In this document: piece after piece, positions 58,879 to 64,000 of the stretch | How the letters are laid out: each line of letters starts with the position of its first letter | Numbering within the stretch: the first letter of the stretch is position 1 | Assembly (NCBI RefSeq): GCF_030219325.1 | Contig: NZ_CP126625.1 | Coordinates: 3,398,857 to 3,462,856 of the forward strand | Length of the DNA stretch: 64,000 bases | Direction: 5' to 3' | Source of the DNA: Geothrix sp. | Lineage (GTDB): Bacteria; Acidobacteriota; Holophagae; Holophagales; Holophagaceae | Notes under the pieces: model-generated | Database searches by the model: none | The model's input: the letters and a program-made list of their open reading frames with translations, nothing else | What the model was told of the DNA's origin: nothing | Translations under genes and position numbers: made by a program

Positions 58879-60230
58879 GCGGCACCCCCGCGGGTGGAGC
58901 GACCGCGGATGCGACCCTTCTCCAGGAACCCGTCGTAGCGGCGCATGACCAGCAGGCTCTCCAGCTGGGCGGCACTGTCCATGGCCACGCCCACCACGAT
59001 CAGCAGGCTGGTGCCGCCGAAGTAGAAGTTGAGGCCCTGGATGTTGTTGGTGATGAGCAGGGGCACCAGGGAGACCAGGGCCAGGTAGATGGCCCCCACG
59101 AAGGTCAGCTTGGACAGGATGCCATCCATGAAGATGCTGGTTTCCTTCCCGGGGCGGATGCCCGGAATGTAGCCCCCGGACCGTTTCATGTTCTCGGCGG
59201 TCTCATCGGGGTTGAAGACGATGCTGGTGTAGAAGAAGGCGAAGAAGATCACCACGCCCACGAAGACCGGGGTGTAGACCCAGAAGTGGGTCTGCGGGCT
59301 CACATAAGAAGCTGCCTTGGCCAGCCATTCCCAGCGGGTGAACTGGGCGATGGTCGCCGGGAAGAAGATCACCGAGCTGGCGAAGATGACGGGCATCACG
59401 CCGGCGGTGTTCACCTTCAGGGGCATGTAGGAGCTGCGCTGGCTGGACATGCCGGCCGAGTCGGCCCGGCGGGCGTAGTGGATGGGGATGCGCCGGTAGG
59501 CGTTCTCCACCAGCACCACGGCCAGCAGCACCACGGTCATGGCCGCGATGAGCAGGATGAAGATGCCCGGGGGCGGGACGTTCGCAGCACCCTTCAGGGA
59601 CTGGGTGATCATCACCGTCAGGGTGGTCAGCGCCTGGGGCAGGCCTGCCACGATGCCGGCGAAGATCAGCAGGCTGATGCCGTTGCCGATGCCCCGCTCG
59701 GTGATCTGCTCACCGATCCACATGACGAACATGGTGCCCACCGCCAGCGTGAAGGCCGCCAGGAAGCGGAACGCCGTCGGGGAGATGGAGCTGGTCACGA
59801 CTTCGAGGCCCGGCGCGTTCTGGCTCTGCGCCAGGGAGGCGATGCCCAGCCCCTGCACGAAGGCCAGACCCACGGTCAGGTAGCGGGTCCACTGGTTGAT
59901 CTTCGCGCGGCCGGCTTCGCCTTCCTTCTTCTGGAGGTTCTCCAGGTAGGGGACGACGGCGCCCATCAGCTGCAGCACGATGCTGGCCGTGATGTAGGGG
60001 GCGATGCCGAGGGCGAAGATGGAGAACTTCTTGAAGGCACCGCCCGAGAAGAGGTCGATGACGTCAAAGAGGCCGCCGCCGCCGCGACGAAGCGCTGCCG
60101 CCAGGTTCTCGGCATTCACCCCGGGCACGCTGACGTGCACGCCCAGCCGGTAGATGGCCAGGAGGAGCAGGGTGAAGAGGAGCCGCTTGCGCAGCTCCGG
60201 GATGGCGAAGAGGTTCCTGAGGCGGTTCAT
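58875..60230 (-). CDS. secY: Preprotein translocase subunit SecY
   Basis: 451 residues with ten membrane helices; the central pore of the Sec channel. Family marks GIAPYITASIVLQLMGAVVP, the IGEQITERGIGNGISLLIFAGI stretch cut in two (helix 4-5), and the cytoplasmic loop DPDET-like FNPDETAENMKRSGGYIPGI. It starts six bases after the rplO stop. Confidence 0.97.
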   Translation of the reverse strand: MNRLRNLFAIPELRKRLLFTLLLLAIYRLGVHVSVPGVNAENLAAALRRGGGGLFDVIDLFSGGAFKKFSIFALGIAPYITASIVLQLMGAVVPYLENLQKKEGEAGRAKINQWTRYLTVGLAFVQGLGIASLAQSQNAPGLEVVTSSISPTAFRFLAAFTLAVGTMFVMWIGEQITERGIGNGISLLIFAGIVAGLPQALTTLTVMITQSLKGAANVPPPGIFILLIAAMTVVLLAVVLVENAYRRIPIHYARRADSAGMSSQRSSYMPLKVNTAGVMPVIFASSVIFFPATIAQFTRWEWLAKAASYVSPQTHFWVYTPVFVGVVIFFAFFYTSIVFNPDETAENMKRSGGYIPGIRPGKETSIFMDGILSKLTFVGAIYLALVSLVPLLITNNIQGLNFYFGGTSLLIVVGVAMDSAAQLESLLVMRRYDGFLEKGRIRGRSTRGGAA

Positions 60231-60236
60231 GGGCCG

Positions 60237-60698
60237 TTACTCGGCCGACTTCGCGGCGGGCTCCTGGATGGTGCCGCCCTTGGCCAGGATGGCTTCCCGG
60301 GCGCCCTTGGTGATGCGATCGGCAACGACGTTCACCTTGGCGGTGAGTTCGCCGCTGGCCAGCACCACGATCTTCTCGACGCGGGAGTTGACGAGCTTCT
60401 TGTCGCGCAGGGCATCGAGGGTCACCGTCTCGCCATCCTTGAAGTGGATGGAGATGAGGCTGAGGGTGATCTCCTTGGTTTCCGGAGCGAAGATGTTGGT
60501 GAAGCCGCGCTTGGGAAGGCGACGGACGAGGGGCATCTGGCCGCCCTCGAAGCCGCGCTTGCCGCGGTAGCCGGAGCGGGACTTCTGGCCCTTCTCGCCG
60601 CGACCGGAGGTCTTGCCGAGGCCGGAGCCCTTGCCGCGGCCGAGCCGCTTGCGGGTCTTGGTGGCGCCCTCTGCGGGGCGGAGTTCGTTGAGCTTCAT
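60237..60698 (-). CDS. rplO: 50S ribosomal protein L15
   Basis: 153 residues. uL15 binds 23S rRNA late in assembly. The Gly/Arg-rich N-terminus (GATKTRKRLGRGKGSGLGKT) and GFEGGQMPLVRRLPKRGF are typical. Its stop lies near the secY start and it follows rpmD with a three-base gap. Confidence 0.96.
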   Translation of the reverse strand: MKLNELRPAEGATKTRKRLGRGKGSGLGKTSGRGEKGQKSRSGYRGKRGFEGGQMPLVRRLPKRGFTNIFAPETKEITLSLISIHFKDGETVTLDALRDKKLVNSRVEKIVVLASGELTAKVNVVADRITKGAREAILAKGGTIQEPAAKSAE

Positions 60699-60701
60699 GG
60701 T

Positions 60702-60899
60702 CTACCCCTTCACCTTGACGTCGATGAGATGGGGAACGAGCTTGACCATCCCGTGGACGTTGGGGGTGTATTCGCATTCGCGGGTATCGCCGGGACGCTT
60801 CAGGCAGAGGGTCTGCATGAAGGCGCGGTGCTTGGGAGTGGTGCAGATGATGGAGCGCTTGAGGGTCAGCACCACCTGCTTGCCGATGAACTGCGACAT
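60702..60899 (-). CDS. rpmD: 50S ribosomal protein L30
   Basis: 65 residues, the bacterial short form of uL30. GKQVVLTLKRSIICTTPKHR and the end NVHGMVKLVPHLIDVKV show the fold. Its start follows rpsE by one base, suggesting coupled translation. Confidence 0.93.
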   Translation of the reverse strand: MSQFIGKQVVLTLKRSIICTTPKHRAFMQTLCLKRPGDTRECEYTPNVHGMVKLVPHLIDVKVKG

Positions 60900-60900
60900 G

Positions 60901-61431
60901 TTAAACCTCCGCCTGATCCAGGCCCCGATTGGTCAGGACCGTGTAGGGATCCATGAGTTCCCGCAGCCCTTCGAACGTGGCGCGAACCACGTTGTGGGGG
61001 TTGGAGGAGCCCAGGCTCTTCGTCATCACGTTGTGGATGCCGGCGGCTTCCATGATCGCGCGGACCGCGGCGCCGGCGATGATGCCGGTGCCCTCGGGGG
61101 CGGGCTTCAGCAGCACGCTGCCGGAGCCGAAGATGCCCGTCACCGGGTGCGGCAGGCTGCCGTTCGGGGTGAGGGGGACCCGGATCATGTTGCGCTTGGC
61201 GCTCTCAATGCCCTTCTTGATGGCCGAGGGCACTTCGAGGGCCTTGCCGAGACCGAAGCCGACCTTGCCATTGCCGTCGCCCACCACCACCAGCGCAGAG
61301 AAGGAGAAGTTCTTGCCCCCCTTCACGACCTTGGTGACGCGGCCGACGTAGATGACCTGGTCCTTGAATTCCCCGGCTTCGGGGTTGCGGGATTCCTTGT
61401 TGTCTTTGACTTCTGCGATCGCCATGGTCAT
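60901..61431 (-). CDS. rpsE: 30S ribosomal protein S5
   Basis: 176 residues; uS5 affects translation accuracy at the mRNA entry. A short extra N-terminus ([14 protein letters not shown]) precedes the core; [20 protein letters not shown] and [20 protein letters not shown] are clear. A start two codons later is also possible. Confidence 0.96.
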   Translation of the reverse strand: MTMAIAEVKDNKESRNPEAGEFKDQVIYVGRVTKVVKGGKNFSFSALVVVGDGNGKVGFGLGKALEVPSAIKKGIESAKRNMIRVPLTPNGSLPHPVTGIFGSGSVLLKPAPEGTGIIAGAAVRAIMEAAGIHNVMTKSLGSSNPHNVVRATFEGLRELMDPYTVLTNRGLDQAEV

Positions 61432-61434
61432 CCC

Positions 61435-61797
61435 CTAGAACTGAAGCCCGGCTTCGCGGGCGCTGTCGGCCAGCGCCTTGACGCGGCCGTGGTAGACGTA
61501 GCCGTTCCGGTCGAACACCACCGAGGTGATGCCCTTCTCCTTCAGGCGGGCAGCGATGCTGGCGCCGACGGCCTTGGCGGCCTCGATGTTCGCGCCGTTC
61601 TTCAGCGAAGCGCGCAGGTCCTTCTCGAGGCTGCTCGCGGACGCCAGGGTGATGCCCTTGGTGTCGTCCACCGCCTGCACGTAGATGCGCTTCAGGCTCT
61701 TGTAGATGGTGAGGCGGGGCCGCTCGGGCGTCCCGCTCACGCGGCCGCGGATGCGGGCCTTGACCTTATCTCGTCGAATCTGGATCTCGTTCGCCAT
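61435..61797 (-). CDS. rplR: 50S ribosomal protein L18
   Basis: 120 residues; uL18 carries 5S rRNA into the large subunit. Basic N-terminus [20 protein letters not shown] and [19 protein letters not shown] with the end [20 protein letters not shown]. Complete, with gaps of three and nine bases to its neighbours. Confidence 0.96.
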   Translation of the reverse strand: MANEIQIRRDKVKARIRGRVSGTPERPRLTIYKSLKRIYVQAVDDTKGITLASASSLEKDLRASLKNGANIEAAKAVGASIAARLKEKGITSVVFDRNGYVYHGRVKALADSAREAGLQF

Positions 61798-61806
61798 GGG
61801 TTCCCC

Positions 61807-62343
61807 TTACTTCCCGGTCTTGCCGGCCTTGCGGCGGATGACTTCGCCGGTGTACTTGACGCCCTTGCCCTTGTAAGGCTCGGGCTTGCGGAACTTCCGG
61901 ATGTCGGCGGCGACCTGGCCGACCAACTGGCGGTCGATGCCGGTCACGACGATGTGGGTGGTCTTCTCCACGGCCATCTGGATGCCCTCGGGGGCTTCGT
62001 AGTTGATGGGGTGGCTGTAGCCGAGCTCGAGCTTGAGCTTGGCGCCCTCCATGGCGGCCTTGTAGCCGACGCCGACGATGTCCAGTTCCTTCTTCCAGCC
62101 CTCGGTCACGCCGGTGACGGCGTTGCCAAGCAGGGCACGGGTCAGGCCGTGGAAGGCCCGGTTCTGGGGTTCGTCATTGACGCGGGAGAGGACAACGGAG
62201 TCGGCCTGGATGTCGAGCGTGATCCCGGCAGGGATCGGGCAGCTGAGCTTGCCCTTGGCGCCCTCGACAACGGCCTCGGACCCGGCGACTGTGACCTTCA
62301 CGCCCTTGGGCAGCGTCACGGGCTTCTTTCCGATTCGAGACAT
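61807..62343 (-). CDS. rplF: 50S ribosomal protein L6
   Basis: 178 residues; uL6 lies near the factor-binding site. Start MSRIGKKPVTLPKGVKV and end GKGVKYTGEVIRRKAGKTGK are standard. A 48-base gap parts it from rpsH. Confidence 0.97.
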   Translation of the reverse strand: MSRIGKKPVTLPKGVKVTVAGSEAVVEGAKGKLSCPIPAGITLDIQADSVVLSRVNDEPQNRAFHGLTRALLGNAVTGVTEGWKKELDIVGVGYKAAMEGAKLKLELGYSHPINYEAPEGIQMAVEKTTHIVVTGIDRQLVGQVAADIRKFRKPEPYKGKGVKYTGEVIRRKAGKTGK

Positions 62344-62391
62344 GGGTGATTCCTTAGATGAGGGCGGAGGCTCCGCCCATTTCAGGATGGG

Positions 62392-62787
62392 TTACCAGAC
62401 GTGGGCGAGGACTTCGCCGCCGACGTTCTGCTTCTTGGCGTCCTTGCCCGTCAGGAGACCCTTCGGGGTGGACAGGATGGCAATGCCGAGGCCGCCGTGG
62501 ACGTCCGTGATGTCCTGGGCGCCGGTGTAGATGCGCAGGCCGGGACGGGACACGCGGCGCAGGCCGTGGATCACGTTCTCCTTGTCCTTCACGTACTTCA
62601 GGTTGACGATGAGGTACTCGCGGCCCTCATGCTCGACCTGCTTGAAGGAGTGGATGTAGCCCTCCTGCTTCAAGATGCCGCAAAGGCCGGCCTTGATCTT
62701 GGAGGCGGGAACGACCACGGCATCGTGACCGGCCATGATGCCGTTGCGGATGCGGGTGAGGTAATCAGCGATGGGATCGGTATTCAT
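62392..62787 (-). CDS. rpsH: 30S ribosomal protein S8
   Basis: 131 residues; uS8 binds the central domain of 16S rRNA and in E. coli represses the spc operon. DPIADYLTRIRNGIMAGHD at the start and GLRIYTGAQDITDVHGGLGI are clear. Confidence 0.97.
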   Translation of the reverse strand: MNTDPIADYLTRIRNGIMAGHDAVVVPASKIKAGLCGILKQEGYIHSFKQVEHEGREYLIVNLKYVKDKENVIHGLRRVSRPGLRIYTGAQDITDVHGGLGIAILSTPKGLLTGKDAKKQNVGGEVLAHVW

Positions 62788-62799
62788 GGGTCCCCTCTC

Positions 62800-62985
62800 C
62801 TACCAGCTGCTCTTCTGGACGCCCGGCAGCTCGCCATTGAGGGCGAACTTGCGGAAGCACAGACGGCAAAGTTCAAACTTGCGCATGTAGCCCCGGGGCC
62901 GGCCGCAGCACTTGCAACGATTGCGGTGCTGGGTCGAGAACTTCGGCTTGCGCGAATCCTTGACGATCTTGGAAATCTTGGCCAT
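62800..62985 (-). CDS. rpsN: 30S ribosomal protein S14 type Z
   Basis: 61 residues, the short zinc form of uS14, with zinc Cys at 24, 27, 40 and 43 ([10 protein letters not shown] and LCRLCFRKF). Start ATG 62983-62985 with AGGAG upstream. The open frame runs further up into rplE, but that is not used. The zinc form, along with zinc forms of L36 and S4, suggests steady zinc supply. Confidence 0.95.
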   Translation of the reverse strand: MAKISKIVKDSRKPKFSTQHRNRCKCCGRPRGYMRKFELCRLCFRKFALNGELPGVQKSSW

Positions 62986-63002
62986 CGGTATGATCTCCTT
63001 GG

Positions 63003-63566
63003 CTATTTGCGGAAGGGCATACCGAGGTGGGCCAGCAGGGCCCGCGCTTCGGCGTCGTTGGCGGCGGTGGTCACGAACGTGATGTTCATGCCCTTCATCT
63101 TGTCCACCTTGGAGTAGTCGATCTCCTGGAAGATCAGCTGGTCCTTGAGGCCCAGGGTGTAGTTGCCGCGGCCATCGAAGGACTTGGTGGGCACGCCGCG
63201 GAAGTCGCGGACGCGGGGCAGGGACAGGGTCACCAGGCGGTCGAAGAACTCCCACATGCGGGGACCGCGCAGGGTCACCATGCAGGCGATGGGCATGCCG
63301 GCGCGCAGCTTGAACTGGGCGACGCTCTTCTTGGCCTTGCGGACGACGGCCTTCTGGCCGGCGATGGCGGTGAGCTCGTCAACGGCCACATCCAGCACCT
63401 TGATGTTCTGGATGGCGTCGCCGACGCCCATGTTGATGACGATCTTCTGCAGGCGGGGCACCTGCATGGCGGAGGAGAAGGCGAACTCCTCCTTGAGCTT
63501 CGACACCACCTCCTGGTGGTAGCGAGCCTTGACGCGGGGCTCCGCGTGGCCTTGCGTGGCAGTCAT
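63003..63566 (-). CDS. rplE: 50S ribosomal protein L5
   Basis: 187 residues from ATG 63564-63566 with GGAGGA six bases upstream; the open frame extends about 30 codons further but those residues are Pro/Arg-rich and outside the family. uL5 touches 5S rRNA and the P-site t[21 protein letters not shown] and [20 protein letters not shown] are clear. A 187-base gap lies before rplX. Confidence 0.96.
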   Translation of the reverse strand: MTATQGHAEPRVKARYHQEVVSKLKEEFAFSSAMQVPRLQKIVINMGVGDAIQNIKVLDVAVDELTAIAGQKAVVRKAKKSVAQFKLRAGMPIACMVTLRGPRMWEFFDRLVTLSLPRVRDFRGVPTKSFDGRGNYTLGLKDQLIFQEIDYSKVDKMKGMNITFVTTAANDAEARALLAHLGMPFRK

Positions 63567-63753
63567 GGATTCCTCCATTTCCGAGGGGCGGCTATGCCCC
63601 AGGGGTTCGGGAGAGCGGGGGGGCTTGGGACGGCGGTCCGGCCCGTTTCCCCCCAACCTCGGTTGTCATGGCGCGGAATGCGCCGTGGATGCCCGCCCCG
63701 CGCACGGGGCAGAACGACCATCCTCCCACGAAAGCAGGAGGATGGAAAGCGAT
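63567..63753 (-). other. 187-base spacer between rplX and rplE with hairpins
   Basis: Most bacteria have only a few bases here. The spacer holds a nine-pair stem CCATCCTCC/GGAGGATGG with a ten-base loop (63718-63745), a GCCCCG-CGCA-CGGGGC stem further on and a GC-rich run up to the rplE ribosome-binding site. No promoter or gene is convincing. It could be a processing, attenuation or repressor-binding site. Confidence 0.5.
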
Positions 63754-64000
63754 TTACTGAGGACGCTTGCGGGTGCCCTTGCCGGTCTTGGGATCCAGGA
63801 TCATGACGTTGGAGGCGTGGATGGACGCTTCCTTCTCGATGATCCCACCGCCCTCGCCGGTCTGGGGGTTGGGCTTGGTGGCCTTCTTGATGATGTTGAG
63901 GCCGGCCACGACGACGCGGTTGGAGGCGGGGCTGACCTTGGTGACGGTGCCCGTTTTGCCCTTTTCCTTGCCGGCGATGACGACGACCTGGTCGCCCTTC
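63754..64000 (-). CDS. rplX: 50S ribosomal protein L24, cut by the window end
   Basis: The last 81 or so codons are present, ending GKGTRKRPQ and TAA (63754-63756). The KOW start [21 protein letters not shown] and the [20 protein letters not shown] stretch identify uL24, an assembly starter near the exit tunnel. About 20-25 N-terminal residues are outside the window. Confidence 0.95.
   Translation of the reverse strand, partial: KGDQVVVIAGKEKGKTGTVTKVSPASNRVVVAGLNIIKKATKPNPQTGEGGGIIEKEASIHASNVMILDPKTGKGTRKRPQ

Noticed and set aside
1-64000. CRISPR arrays, tRNA or rRNA genes, prophage, replication origin
   Set aside because: No spaced direct repeats, cloverleaf, rRNA stretch, phage gene or DnaA-box cluster was seen on reading either strand.

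Overview
The window is about 64 kb of GC-rich bacterial chromosome with dense gene packing, many start/stop overlaps, four Hanks-type Ser/Thr kinases and a complete arginine cluster next to its regulator. These features, a PorV/FadL-like barrel and lone M23 factors fit an acidobacterium of the Holophaga/Geothrix type. That placement is an inference from gene content; no rRNA lies in the window.

Layout. 1-7.5 kb: end of rsfS, glutamate dehydrogenase, a DUF535 protein, an outer-membrane barrel directly followed by a kinase with a predicted extracytoplasmic TPR sensor, and a SulP transporter. 7.5-13.6 kb: a large outer-membrane protein of unknown function, a 311-bp ORF-less inverted-repeat element, a type II secretion/pilus F-type membrane protein, an EnvC-like M23 factor and a membrane protein. 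13.6-23.1 kb: argR divergent from argD-argF'-argB-argE-argH-argG-(DUF1611-like)-argC. 23.1-36.2 kb: XRE regulator, two kinases, M20 peptidase, SDR, histidine kinase, lipoprotein and an ABC exporter operon. 36.3-48.2 kb: lpd, desaturase, dicarboxylate symporter, Cache protein, serA, HAD phosphatase, moaC, LysM/M23 peptidase, lipoprotein and purine nucleoside phosphorylase. 48.3-54.9 kb: acs with an MHS carrier, then a phosphoesterase and kinase-UspA pair. 55.0-64.0 kb: the spc/alpha ribosomal operon from rplX (cut by the window end) to rplQ, on the minus strand.

The arginine genes encode every step from N-acyl-glutamate to arginine. The carbamoyltransferase acts on an acylated ornithine and has Ala at the residue that separates acetyl- from succinyl-ornithine enzymes; with the Bacteroidetes-like look of ArgE, ArgG and ArgH this points to a succinyl-type route. 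No argA or argJ is present. A P-loop DUF1611-like protein sits between argG and argC and is a candidate for the missing acylation step.

Two repeat families stand out. (1) Three 268-326 bp elements without genes (10058-10368, 34540-34865, 42550-42817) have about 20-bp terminal inverted repeats, three short internal blocks in the same order and variable hairpins: a MITE-like family. (2) Four copies of a tandem two-hairpin module lie downstream of gspF/pilC, serA, acs and rplQ. One element has inserted exactly between the serA stop codon and serA's copy of the module.
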